DNA from: Bacillota bacterium
Lineage (GTDB): Bacteria; Bacillota; Clostridia; Acetivibrionales; DSM-1351
NCBI GenBank assembly: GCA_023441625.1
Contig: JAEZOA010000136.1
Coordinates: 1 to 64,000, forward strand
Direction: 5' to 3'
Length of the DNA stretch: 64,000 bases
In this document: positions 17,679 to 26,665 of the stretch, in pieces
Numbering within the stretch: the stretch's first letter is position 1
How the letters are laid out: every line of letters begins with the position of its first letter
Notes under the pieces: model-generated
The model's input: only the letters and a program-made list of their open reading frames with translations
Told to the model about the DNA's origin: nothing
Databases searched by the model: none
Made by a program: the position numbers and the translations under genes

Positions 17679-17747
17679 AATAATGCCCATGCCCAGCATT
17701 TCGCACAAAACTTTATGACAGAAATGGCATGGGCTCGGTATCTCCTT
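17679..17747 (-). promoter_or_regulatory. SD-hairpin-start element A
   Basis: Reading the minus strand: AAGGAG (17747-17742), AUACCGA, GCCCAUGCC (17734-17726), inner AUUUC, loop, GAAAU, GGCAUGGGC (17693-17685), six bases AUUAUU, then the start codon at 17678. The outer stem is 9 bp and perfect. The only good SD is 63 bases from the AUG unless the hairpin forms. The 5' arm contains AUG CCA UUU CUG UCA UAA, a five-codon ORF 11 bases after the SD. Confidence 0.65.
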
Positions 17748-17872
17748 GATTTATTTTATAAAAAATTATCAACCTTATTGCTTATTCTCCAAATCATTTT
17801 TATAATTTCTCATCAAATTCATTTATTTTCTTTAACCCCAGCTTGCTACTAAGAGATTAATTCTACATTAAA

Positions 17873-19654
17873 TTAATCCTTTGCAATCTCAATGTGCAAT
17901 TCCTCAAGCTGATTCTCATCGACAATATCTGGTGCATTGTCCATTGGAGAAGATGCATTTTGAACCTTTGGAAATGCTATTACATCCCTAATACTATCAG
18001 TCTTTGCCATCAGCATAAGCATTCTGTCTAAACCAAAGGCCATTCCACCATGAGGTGGTGTTCCATATTTAAACGCATTAAGCAGGAATCCAAACTTCCT
18101 ATTTGCATCTTCTTCAGTAAACCCAAGCATTTCAAGCATTTTTGCCTGTAATTCCTGTATATGAATTCTTATGCTGCCTCCTCCTAGCTCAACACCGTTT
18201 AACACTATGTCATATGCCTTTGCACGAACTTTACCCGGGTCGGTATCGAGTAATTCCAAGTCCTCATCCATTGGACAAGTAAATGGATGGTGTTTAGCTG
18301 CATAGCTTTGTTCCTCTTCATCATATTCAAAAAGTGGAAACTCAGTTACCCACAAAAATTTAAATTCATCAGGGTTCAATATATCAAGTTTTCGCGCAAC
18401 CTCAAGTCTTAGTTGTCCAAGTGCATCAAAAACTACATTATTTTTATCTGCAACAAAGCAGATTAGGTCACCAGCCTCAGCTTTAGTTCTTTCAAGAAGT
18501 ATCTTCATTTCATCCTCTGTCATAAACTTTGCAAAGGATGACTTAATTTCATTATCAGCACCTATTGAAATCCAAGCCATACCCTTAGCCTTATAGGTTT
18601 TAACAACTTCAACTAATGCGTCAATTTCCTTTCTGCTAAACTTTGAACAACCTTTTGCATTAATAGCCCTTACACTTCCGCCAGAAGCAATAGCATCTGT
18701 AAACACCTTGAAGCCACAGTTTGCAACCAAATCAGACATGTTTACAAGTTCCATTTCAAAACGTATGTCCGGCTTATCAGATCCAAATCTCTCCATAGCC
18801 TCGGCATAAGGCATTCTAATAAATGGAGTCTCAAGTTCCACATTAAGTGCTTCCTTAAATGCTCTTTTTATGAAACCTTCATTAACTGTTATTACATCAT
18901 CCACATTAACAAAGGACATCTCTATATCTATTTGGGTAAATTCTGGCTGTCTATCTGCCCTAAGGTCTTCATCCCTAAAACACTTAGCTATCTGAAAGTA
19001 TCTGTCAAACCCAGATACCATAAGCAGCTGTTTGTATAACTGAGGTGATTGTGGTAGTGCAAAGAACTTTCCTGGGTGCACCCTGCTTGGAACAAGATAA
19101 TCTCTAGCTCCCTCTGGAGTACTCTTAATTAGAATTGGTGTTTCTACCTCTAAAAAACCATTTTCATCATAATAATCACGTGCAACCTTTGCTACTCTGT
19201 GTCTAAGCATGAAATTTCTTTGCATGTCAGGTCTTCTTAAATCCAGGTATCTGTATTTCAGTCTTGTTATCTCATTAACATCCAGGTTTTCCTCTATATA
19301 TATTGGAGGAGTTTCAGCAGTACTAAGAATTCTTAATTCTATTGCATTAATTTCTATTTCACCAGTTGCCATCTTCTTATTAATTGCCTCTGGTGCTCTT
19401 GGCGCAACTGTACCAACAACAGCTAGAACAAACTCACTTCTGATTGTTTTTGCCTTTTCAAACATTTGACCATCTTTATCTGTAAATACTATCTGCAATA
19501 TTCCTGACCTGTCTCTCAAATCAACGAAAACCAGACTACCTAGGTTTCTCTGTTTTTGAACCCAACCCATTACGGTTATAGTTTCACCGATATTTGCTGT
19601 ACTAAGCTGCGTACATTTGTGACTCCTTTTGAGTCCATATATTGATTCACCCAT
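17873..19654 (-). CDS. aspS: Aspartyl-tRNA synthetase
   Basis: Class II aminoacyl-tRNA synthetase that charges tRNA-Asp. At 593 aa it matches the bacterial-type AspRS, with an N-terminal OB-fold anticodon-binding domain (GWVQKQRNLGSLVFVDLRDR), motif 1/2 region (FLEVETPILIKSTPEGARDY; FRDEDLRADRQPEFTQID), the bacterial GAD insertion (about 280-430), and motif 3 (GMAFGLDRMLMLM). Whether it also charges tRNA-Asn was not determined. It starts 34 bases after hisS ends, with GGAGG before the ATG, so hisS-aspS form an operon. No T-box leader was seen. Confidence 0.97.
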   Translation of the reverse strand: MGESIYGLKRSHKCTQLSTANIGETITVMGWVQKQRNLGSLVFVDLRDRSGILQIVFTDKDGQMFEKAKTIRSEFVLAVVGTVAPRAPEAINKKMATGEIEINAIELRILSTAETPPIYIEENLDVNEITRLKYRYLDLRRPDMQRNFMLRHRVAKVARDYYDENGFLEVETPILIKSTPEGARDYLVPSRVHPGKFFALPQSPQLYKQLLMVSGFDRYFQIAKCFRDEDLRADRQPEFTQIDIEMSFVNVDDVITVNEGFIKRAFKEALNVELETPFIRMPYAEAMERFGSDKPDIRFEMELVNMSDLVANCGFKVFTDAIASGGSVRAINAKGCSKFSRKEIDALVEVVKTYKAKGMAWISIGADNEIKSSFAKFMTEDEMKILLERTKAEAGDLICFVADKNNVVFDALGQLRLEVARKLDILNPDEFKFLWVTEFPLFEYDEEEQSYAAKHHPFTCPMDEDLELLDTDPGKVRAKAYDIVLNGVELGGGSIRIHIQELQAKMLEMLGFTEEDANRKFGFLLNAFKYGTPPHGGMAFGLDRMLMLMAKTDSIRDVIAFPKVQNASSPMDNAPDIVDENQLEELHIEIAKD

Positions 19655-19688
19655 TTTAATTCCTCCATAAGCTTTTAGAGCTTTTATA

Positions 19689-21011
19689 TTATAATAATTT
19701 AGTTAAACTCTCAATAATTTCAGTTAAATCAAGCTCATTCTGATCACCTGTTTTCATATCCTTCAGTTTGAACCTTCCAGTACTAATTTCATCCAAGCCA
19801 ACCACCATTACATATGGTATACCTAGTTTATCTGCATATGAGAATTTTTTACCCATTTTGCCATTGTTAAAATAAATCTCTGCTGAGATTCCAGCATCTC
19901 TTATTTTAGTTGCAATTTCCAGTGCTTGCGGCATTGTTTCTTCCATTGGAATAACTAGAATTTTTGAAGGTGTTGACTTCTTTATTTCTCCTAAAAAGCC
20001 TGCCTCCCTAAGCTGATAAAACAGTCTTGTAAGACCGATTGAAATACCAACTCCAGGCAGCTTCTTGTTTGTATATTTCTGAGCTAAATTATCATACCTT
20101 CCACCAGAGCAAACACTTCCAATTGAAGGATATTGATTTAAAATAGTTTCATAAATTGTTCCTGTATAATAATCAAGGCCCCTTGCTATGGTTAAATCAA
20201 CAGTATAGTTTTCTAGCGGAACTTTAAAAGAATCTATATAGTTAATAACCAATTCTAGCTCATTAACACCCTCAATAAAGGTCTCATTCTCTATTCTCAA
20301 CTTCCTTAAACTATCTATTATATCGCTGCAACTTCCTTTAATACTAACAAATCTTAAAACGCTATCCACATCCTCACATGACAGCCCAATTTCCTTGAGC
20401 TCAGAGACAACTGCTTTCTCACCAATCTTTTCAAGCTTATCAATAATTCTTAATACTTCTGCTTTATCATTTACCTTCAAACTCTCAAAGAAGCCATTTA
20501 AAATCTTTCTATTATTAAGTCTTATAGTAAAATCATTGAAACCCAACGCCTTAAAGGTTGAATAAATAACACTTAATATCTCAGCATCATTTATTACACT
20601 AAGGCTTTCATTTCCAATAATATCTATATCACACTGATAAAACTCTCTAAACCTACCCTTCTGGGGTTTTTCACCTCTATATACCTTACCAATATGATAT
20701 CTTCTAAATGGAAAGGTTAAATCTCCAAAATGCTGTGAAACATATCTTGCCAAAGGTACAGTTAAATCAAATCTCAAAGATAAATCATTATCCCCCTTAT
20801 TAAACCTATATACCTGCTTTTCTGTCTCCCCGCCGCTCTTTGCTAAAAGCACCTCAGACTTTTCAATCAGTGGTGTATCCACAGGTATAAATCCATACAT
20901 TTCATATGTCTTTCTGATAGTATCAAGCATATTGTTAAATACAAGCTGATCTGCAGGTAAGAGCTCCATGAAGCCTGGTAAAATTGAAGGCGTAATTATC
21001 TGATTTTCCAT
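19689..21011 (-). CDS. hisS: Histidyl-tRNA synthetase
   Basis: 440-aa class II synthetase charging tRNA-His. Motif 1 is in the first 60 residues; motif 2 shows as FRRYHIGKVYRGEKPQKGR followed by FREFYQCDID; the histidine-binding motif is LDYYTGTIYE and motif 3 is PGVGISIGLTRL. The C-terminal anticodon-binding domain starts near 345 (KILVIPMEET). All catalytic motifs are intact. AGGAG precedes the ATG at 21011. It is the first gene of a hisS-aspS pair and follows hemZ with a 123-base gap, in which I see no T-box. Confidence 0.97.
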   Translation of the reverse strand: MENQIITPSILPGFMELLPADQLVFNNMLDTIRKTYEMYGFIPVDTPLIEKSEVLLAKSGGETEKQVYRFNKGDNDLSLRFDLTVPLARYVSQHFGDLTFPFRRYHIGKVYRGEKPQKGRFREFYQCDIDIIGNESLSVINDAEILSVIYSTFKALGFNDFTIRLNNRKILNGFFESLKVNDKAEVLRIIDKLEKIGEKAVVSELKEIGLSCEDVDSVLRFVSIKGSCSDIIDSLRKLRIENETFIEGVNELELVINYIDSFKVPLENYTVDLTIARGLDYYTGTIYETILNQYPSIGSVCSGGRYDNLAQKYTNKKLPGVGISIGLTRLFYQLREAGFLGEIKKSTPSKILVIPMEETMPQALEIATKIRDAGISAEIYFNNGKMGKKFSYADKLGIPYVMVVGLDEISTGRFKLKDMKTGDQNELDLTEIIESLTKLL

Positions 21012-21134
21012 TTAAACAACTCCTAACATAAATATATAAATTTTAATAATTATCAAAATATAGTGCATGAGATATTATAGTCAAACTAATTAACAATAAA
21101 GAAGTTTCCTAACCTTATTATTTTAAAATTCGCA

Positions 21135-22640
21135 TCAACTATTGTCAATATTTATTATTTTTAGATGATTAATCAGATTTACTTTTCGTTCAATCATCTC
21201 GTCTATTCTGAGCAGGTATTCTTCAACTGTCTTGACATTAAAAGCTCTCTCAATTCTATTATGAGGGAATATAACCTTTGTAGCAGCACCTGCCCCACAC
21301 GCAAGAATAGACTGTCTTTCCTCCATTATTTGTATATTATACAGACATTCCTTATTTTTTTTACTGTAACCTACATTCTCAAGATTTCCCAAAATGTTTT
21401 TTTGTCTATATAAGTAATACGGAATAAGTCCCATTTGAGCAGAATATTCATGAGCTAATTCTACCATTTCAGGTACCTGCTTGTATTGTTGGTCCAAATG
21501 ATAGTTTTCAATTTCTTCAGTTAGTCTGGAAGCTCTCTTAATGGCCATTGTATGAACAGTAAGACTATCAGGTTTCATCAACTTTATTTTTTCAAGAGTG
21601 TACCTGAACATATCCACATCTTCACCTGGAAGTCCACAAATCAAATCCATATTAATGTTGTCAAAGCCCATATCCCGCGCCATGAAGAAGGCTTTTTCAA
21701 TATCCTCTGGAGAGTGCCTTCTCCCTATTTTCTCTAAAGTAACTCCATTCATTGTCTGAGGATTGATACTAATTCTGGTTATGCTGCTATTGCTTATTAT
21801 CTTCAATTTATCGATATCTATTGTATCTGGCCTACCAGCCTCTATTGTATATTCCTTTAGCTTACTTATATCTAAGTAATGCTCTATACCCTCTAAAAGC
21901 TTCGACAATTGATGTGTTTTTAAGGAAGTGGGAGTTCCCCCTCCAATATAAAGACTCTCTATTTCCAAGTTGTTATCTTTTATAAGCTTACCACAATATT
22001 GTATCTCTTTTAGTAAAGTTTCTACATATGCATCTATTACTTTCTTATACTGCCCGATAGTACTTGAGCTAAAGGAACAATATAGGCAACGTGTTGGGCA
22101 AAAAGGAATTCCTATATATACTGAAATACTTTTTTTGCTTGAATTTAAAAACATAGCTCTTTGATTTTCTGCAACCTCATAAAGAAGACTTGCTTTATTA
22201 TCTGTTACAAAATAATCCCTCTTTAGCGTTGAAATTATTTCTTCTCTACTAGTACCATCATCTAGAAATTCATTAACCAACTTAGTAGGTCTAATTCCGG
22301 TTAAAATCCCCCAAGGTATTGTTCTTCCTGTATATTGCTTCAAAAGTAAAAATAACCTTCTTTTTATAATTCTTTTAAAAACCCTTAAGGTTTCTTTATT
22401 TTCACAGCTAAATATATTATCACAGGGTATCCTTTCAAGTTTATTAAACTCATGGTCCCTTAATTGAAGATTAATATATTCCATACCTTCAGATACTGAT
22501 TTAGTACATAAAAGAAATGCCTCGGAACACTTATCCCAAGGCTCATCAGTTTTCTTTATCTCAAAGGGTAAAAAGAACAATTTAATTACATCTTCAAACT
22601 CATAATCTAAACAATTACATTCATTCCTATAAAGTATCAT
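21135..22640 (-). CDS. hemZ: HemZ-type radical SAM coproporphyrinogen dehydrogenase-like protein
   Basis: 501 aa from ATG 22640, which follows AGAGGA at four bases and gives exactly the length of Bacillus subtilis HemZ; a longer frame from 22754 would overlap the preceding gene. Radical-SAM cluster motif CPTRCLYC (CxxxCxxC) stands near residue 180, followed by YIGGGTPTSL and INMDLICGLPGED, as in the HemN/HemW/HemZ family. HemZ relatives are linked to anaerobic oxygen-independent porphyrin synthesis, but the exact reaction is uncertain, since HemW-like members act as haem chaperones. It lies downstream of the MBL hydrolase in the dtd operon. Confidence 0.85.
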   Translation of the reverse strand: MILYRNECNCLDYEFEDVIKLFFLPFEIKKTDEPWDKCSEAFLLCTKSVSEGMEYINLQLRDHEFNKLERIPCDNIFSCENKETLRVFKRIIKRRLFLLLKQYTGRTIPWGILTGIRPTKLVNEFLDDGTSREEIISTLKRDYFVTDNKASLLYEVAENQRAMFLNSSKKSISVYIGIPFCPTRCLYCSFSSSTIGQYKKVIDAYVETLLKEIQYCGKLIKDNNLEIESLYIGGGTPTSLKTHQLSKLLEGIEHYLDISKLKEYTIEAGRPDTIDIDKLKIISNSSITRISINPQTMNGVTLEKIGRRHSPEDIEKAFFMARDMGFDNINMDLICGLPGEDVDMFRYTLEKIKLMKPDSLTVHTMAIKRASRLTEEIENYHLDQQYKQVPEMVELAHEYSAQMGLIPYYLYRQKNILGNLENVGYSKKNKECLYNIQIMEERQSILACGAGAATKVIFPHNRIERAFNVKTVEEYLLRIDEMIERKVNLINHLKIINIDNS

Positions 22641-22707
22641 TTTATCCTCTTTTATAATGTCAATTATTATTAAACCTAAGCTACGGTTTAATAATATAGT
22701 TGACTTT

Positions 22708-23334
22708 TTACCACTTAACAGCTGCTTTAATTGGATTAGTTCTATTTTCATCACCTATTGTTGTACTGTCTCCATGTCCAGGGTATACTATCATATCATT
22801 AGGTAATAAAAACAGCTTATCAACTATAGTCTTATATATATCTTCAAAATTTCCATTTGGTAAGTCAACTCTTCCATATCCAGCCTTAAAAAGTGTATCT
22901 CCTGAAAACAGATTATTGTTAACCTCAAGGCAGATAGAACCCGCGGTATGTCCTGGAGTATGAAAAACTTTAAAATTTAAATCACCTAACTGAACTATGC
23001 TACCGTCCCTTAATACTTCATGCTTACATTTGAAAGTAGTAGCTATACCTGTAAAAGCTGATAGATTAAATCTAGCATCTGTTAAAGCCATTTCATCATC
23101 AATATGAATATAAACTTTTGCATTAGTATTTTCTACAAGGCTATCTAATTCTACAATATGGTCAATATGTCCATGAGTAAGTATTATCTTCTCAATTGTC
23201 AAATTTAAATCCTTCGCTATTGAAAGAACTTTGTTGCTGCTAACTCCTGCATCAATTAACAAAGCTCTACCCTTATCCCCAACTAAATATGCTATGGATT
23301 CAAACATTCCACCTGTAATTGGTTTTATAATCAT
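22708..23334 (-). CDS. MBL-fold hydrolase, glyoxalase II-like
   Basis: 208 aa from ATG 23334, placed after AAGGAG; the spacing from dtd is four bases. The metallo-beta-lactamase metal motif HGHIDHIVE is near residue 55. Further ligands follow in FHTPGHTAGSICLEV, LFSGDTLFKAGYGR and YPGHGDST. The short length and absence of an extra C-terminal domain suggest a YcbL/hydroxyacylglutathione-hydrolase-like enzyme; the substrate is not known. Co-transcription with relA, dtd and hemZ is common in clostridia. Confidence 0.88.
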   Translation of the reverse strand: MIIKPITGGMFESIAYLVGDKGRALLIDAGVSSNKVLSIAKDLNLTIEKIILTHGHIDHIVELDSLVENTNAKVYIHIDDEMALTDARFNLSAFTGIATTFKCKHEVLRDGSIVQLGDLNFKVFHTPGHTAGSICLEVNNNLFSGDTLFKAGYGRVDLPNGNFEDIYKTIVDKLFLLPNDMIVYPGHGDSTTIGDENRTNPIKAAVKW

Positions 23335-23338
23335 AGTA

Positions 23339-23788
23339 CTAAAACTCCTTTTTGCTGTCGAGTAAGAGTGTAACTGGACCATTATTACTAATATCTACAA
23401 GCATATCAGCCTGAAAAATTCCACTTCTTGTTATTATACCATATTCTCTGCATCTATTTAAAAAACTTTCATAAAGCTCTTTTGCAATATCCGGTCTTGC
23501 TGCTTTATCAAATCCAGGTCTTCTTCCCTTTCTGCAATCTCCATAAAGAGTAAATTGAGAAACAACCAGTATTTCACCACCGATATCGAGTAAAGATTTA
23601 TTCATCTTACCATCATTATCTTCAAAAATGCGCAAATTAATAATTTTTTCTGAAAGATATTCTACATCAGACTCTGCATCCTCATTTCCTACACCTAATA
23701 AAACCATAAGGCCCTGATTGATTTCACCTACAACTCTTTCATCAACAGTTACTTTAGATTTCTTAACTCTTTGAACAACAGCCCTCAT
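23339..23788 (-). CDS. dtd: D-aminoacyl-tRNA deacylase
   Basis: 149 aa. It hydrolyses D-aminoacyl-tRNAs and glycyl-tRNA-Ala, a proofreading step in translation. The sequence begins MRAVVQRVKKSKVTVD and contains the family motifs LVVSQFTLYGDC (SQFTL) and the C-terminal NGPVTLLLDS (the Gly-Pro cis motif is NGPVT). The length is typical. It starts 66 bases after relA and is followed after four bases by the MBL hydrolase. AGGAG precedes the ATG. Confidence 0.96.
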   Translation of the reverse strand: MRAVVQRVKKSKVTVDERVVGEINQGLMVLLGVGNEDAESDVEYLSEKIINLRIFEDNDGKMNKSLLDIGGEILVVSQFTLYGDCRKGRRPGFDKAARPDIAKELYESFLNRCREYGIITRSGIFQADMLVDISNNGPVTLLLDSKKEF

Positions 23789-23854
23789 TTCTATTCTCCT
23801 TGCAGGAAAAAATATGGTATATCATGTTTTAATGTTATATAAATTGATTTTTAA

Positions 23855-26047
23855 TTATTGCTTATTTCTAGTTACATCAAAAACACTATCTATTCTTTTT
23901 AGCTTTTTAATTACTTTTTCTAACTGCTCAGTATTTGTAATTTCTAGAGTAAGATTAATTATAGTTATCTGTTCTCTTGTAGTTCTAGCGTTCAAGGCTT
24001 TAATCGGTATTTTTAACTCGGTGATACTATTAGTCAAATCTAGCAGCAATGAGGTTCTATCATTAGACATAATTGTTATATCTGCTTTGTAGGCAACATC
24101 GTTTGTTGAATACCATTTTACATCAATTAGCCTGCCCTCTTCAGCAAGACTAGCAGTTACATTTATGCAGTCACTGCGGTGAACAGAAACACCTCTTCCA
24201 CGAGTAATATAACCAATTATTTCATCACCGGGAACTGGATTGCAACATCTTGAAAGTCGTACTAAGCAATTGTCTATCCCTTTAACTACAATACCACTTT
24301 CCGGTATATGCTTTTTCTTTTTTTCGTTTTTGGTATTGGCAATAGATTCTAGAATTTGTTCTATTTCTTCAGGCTTTAATGTTTTCTTGAACTCATCCTT
24401 TAGCTTAGTCAGCACCTTATTTGTTGTCATTGCGCCATAACCAATACCTGCGTATAAATCATCCAGTGAGGAAAAGTTATATTTGCGCAGTACTAGTTCA
24501 ACCCATTCAGGCTTAAATAACTGATTATAGCTAAAGCCCTGTTTTTTGAGTTCCCTCTCTAGCATTTCCTTGCCTCTGAGGATATTTTCTTCTCTTTTTT
24601 CCTTTTTAAACCACTGATTTATCTTATTCTTAGCTTGGCTACTCTTAACTATTTTAAGCCAATCCCTACTAGGTCCATGTATTGTAGAGGAGGTGAGAAT
24701 GTCGATAATATCACCATTTTTAAGCTTATAATCAATTGGAACCATCTTCCCGTTTACCTTAGCACCTATCATCTTATTTCCGATGGCACTATGAATATAA
24801 TATGCAAAATCAACAGGTGTAGATTCAACTGGAAGGTTTATTACATCTCCCTTTGGAGAAAACACAAATACCTCATCAGTGAACAAGTCAATTTTAAGGG
24901 TTTCCATAAATTCGTTTTCATCTCGGGTATCTTTCTGCCATTCTAGCAGCTGTCTAAGCCAAGCAAATTTATTATCAGAATCCTTTTCACTAGAAATACT
25001 TTCTTTGTATTTCCAATGTGCAGCAATTCCCACCTCAGCAACCCTATGCATGTCCCAAGTTCTGATTTGAACTTCAAAGGGCTGACCCTCTGGGCCAATC
25101 AAGGTAGTATGAAGCGATTGGTACATATTGGGTTTTGGCATTGCAATGTAGTCTTTAAATCTTCCAGGCATAGGCTTGTACAATTCATGAACAAGCCCAA
25201 GCACTGCATAACAATCCTTCACAGAGTTTACTATTATACGAAATGCAAATAAGTCATATACTTGATCCAAGGTTTTATTCTGACTTATCATCTTTCGGTA
25301 TATGCTATAAAAATGCTTTGGTCTTCCGTCTATTTGAACTTGTTCTAAGCCTAGCTCGATAGTTTTCTCTTTTAATGTTTCAATTATTTGTGATATATAA
25401 GCCTCTCGTTGCTTCCTCTTAAAAGCAATTTTTTCCACTAAATCATAATATCCTTTAGGATCTAAATATCTCAGGCATAAATCCTCAAGCTCCCATTTGA
25501 TTTTTGAAATACCTAGTCGATGTGCTAAAGGAGCATATATTTCTAAGGTCTCTCCTGCCTTTTCAATTTGTTTGCCCTCAGTCATATATTTCAGGGTTCT
25601 CATATTATGAAGCCTGTCAGCAAGCTTTATCATAATTACTCGGATATCTTTTGCCATTGCTAAAAACATTTTTCGGAGATTCTCTACCTGTTGTTCTTCT
25701 TTTGAGGTGAACGGAATTTTACCAAGCTTGGTAACTCCGTCAACAAGGTCTGCAACTTCAACTCCAAACTGAACTTTAAGCTCTTCATATGTACATGTGG
25801 TATCCTCAATAGTATCATGTAGAAGTGCAGCAACAAGCGCAGTTGAGTCCAATTCCATATCAGCTAAAATAATAGCCACCTCAACCGGATGAATTATATA
25901 GGGCTCCCCTGAATTTCTCTGCTGGCCTTCATGTGCTGTTTTAGAAACAGAATATGCCTTTTCAAGCAGTTCAAAATTACCGTTGGGGTCATATTTTTTT
26001 ACTTTTTCAACAAGTACTGAGAAGCTATCTATCAAAGTGTCCTCCAT
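23855..26047 (-). CDS. relA: Bifunctional (p)ppGpp synthetase/hydrolase
   Basis: 730 aa RelA/SpoT homologue (Rel) controlling the stringent response. The N-terminal HD hydrolase domain has HPVEVAIILADM and LLHDTIEDT with the metal-binding HD. The synthetase domain follows (about 230-350: YSIYRKMISQNKTLDQVYD, AMPKPNMYQSLHTT), then a TGS domain (VFVFSPKGDVINLP), a zinc-finger-like RLSRCCNPVPGD with GRGVSVHRSDC, and a C-terminal ACT domain. Both catalytic halves look intact. It lies 23 bases downstream of apt, as in many Firmicutes. Confidence 0.97.
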   Translation of the reverse strand: MEDTLIDSFSVLVEKVKKYDPNGNFELLEKAYSVSKTAHEGQQRNSGEPYIIHPVEVAIILADMELDSTALVAALLHDTIEDTTCTYEELKVQFGVEVADLVDGVTKLGKIPFTSKEEQQVENLRKMFLAMAKDIRVIMIKLADRLHNMRTLKYMTEGKQIEKAGETLEIYAPLAHRLGISKIKWELEDLCLRYLDPKGYYDLVEKIAFKRKQREAYISQIIETLKEKTIELGLEQVQIDGRPKHFYSIYRKMISQNKTLDQVYDLFAFRIIVNSVKDCYAVLGLVHELYKPMPGRFKDYIAMPKPNMYQSLHTTLIGPEGQPFEVQIRTWDMHRVAEVGIAAHWKYKESISSEKDSDNKFAWLRQLLEWQKDTRDENEFMETLKIDLFTDEVFVFSPKGDVINLPVESTPVDFAYYIHSAIGNKMIGAKVNGKMVPIDYKLKNGDIIDILTSSTIHGPSRDWLKIVKSSQAKNKINQWFKKEKREENILRGKEMLERELKKQGFSYNQLFKPEWVELVLRKYNFSSLDDLYAGIGYGAMTTNKVLTKLKDEFKKTLKPEEIEQILESIANTKNEKKKKHIPESGIVVKGIDNCLVRLSRCCNPVPGDEIIGYITRGRGVSVHRSDCINVTASLAEEGRLIDVKWYSTNDVAYKADITIMSNDRTSLLLDLTNSITELKIPIKALNARTTREQITIINLTLEITNTEQLEKVIKKLKRIDSVFDVTRNKQ

Positions 26048-26070
26048 TAGTCCAATTTCTTAAATTTATA

Positions 26071-26586
26071 TCAAAATTCTACAATTGATTGTACTTCATA
26101 TCCCTTAAGCTTGTCTCTTCCATTAAGGAATAAAAGCTCAATAAAATATATTAAACCAACTACTTTACCTCCAAGCTGTTCAATCAGTTTAATATTTGCT
26201 TGGGTTGTACCACCTGTGGCAAGAAGGTCATCTACAATTAATACCTTCTGACCAGGCTTAATAGCATCTACATGCATTTCTAGAACATCTTTTCCATATT
26301 CTAAGTCATATTCAGCACTAATTGTTTTATATGGTAGTTTACCTTTTTTTCTAATTGGAACAAATCCCTTCCCCATCTGATATGCAAGAGGTGCTCCAAA
26401 AATAAATCCTCTAGATTCAGACCCGACAATTATATCAAAATCTTCAAGTTTATCAGCAAGCTCTTTGAAGGAGTCCATACAAAATTTAAATGCCTCTGGA
26501 TCTTGAAGAACTGTGGTAATATCAATAAAATCAACTCCAGCTTTCGGAAAATCTAAAACGTGCCTAAGTTTTGTTTTTAAATCCAT
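26071..26586 (-). CDS. apt: Adenine phosphoribosyltransferase
   Basis: 171 aa purine salvage enzyme converting adenine and PRPP to AMP. It begins with the family signature of an 'FP..GV.F.DIT' type (FPKAGVDFIDITTVL), and has the flexible loop region IRKKGKLPY and the PRPP-binding motif VLIVDDLLATGGTTQAN. The length is standard. It lies between recJ (79-base gap) and relA (23-base gap), probably in the same operon; the recJ-apt-relA order is widely conserved. Confidence 0.97.
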   Translation of the reverse strand: MDLKTKLRHVLDFPKAGVDFIDITTVLQDPEAFKFCMDSFKELADKLEDFDIIVGSESRGFIFGAPLAYQMGKGFVPIRKKGKLPYKTISAEYDLEYGKDVLEMHVDAIKPGQKVLIVDDLLATGGTTQANIKLIEQLGGKVVGLIYFIELLFLNGRDKLKGYEVQSIVEF

Positions 26587-26665
26587 GCTTTTACCCCTCT
26601 TAACTTAACAGTATTATAAGATATAATTATTATTATAATGAAATACTTTGAGACTTACAAGTGAA

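Noticed and set aside
21012..21134. T-box leader upstream of hisS-aspS
   Set aside because: I looked for the T-box signature and a specifier stem in the 123-base gap and found neither.
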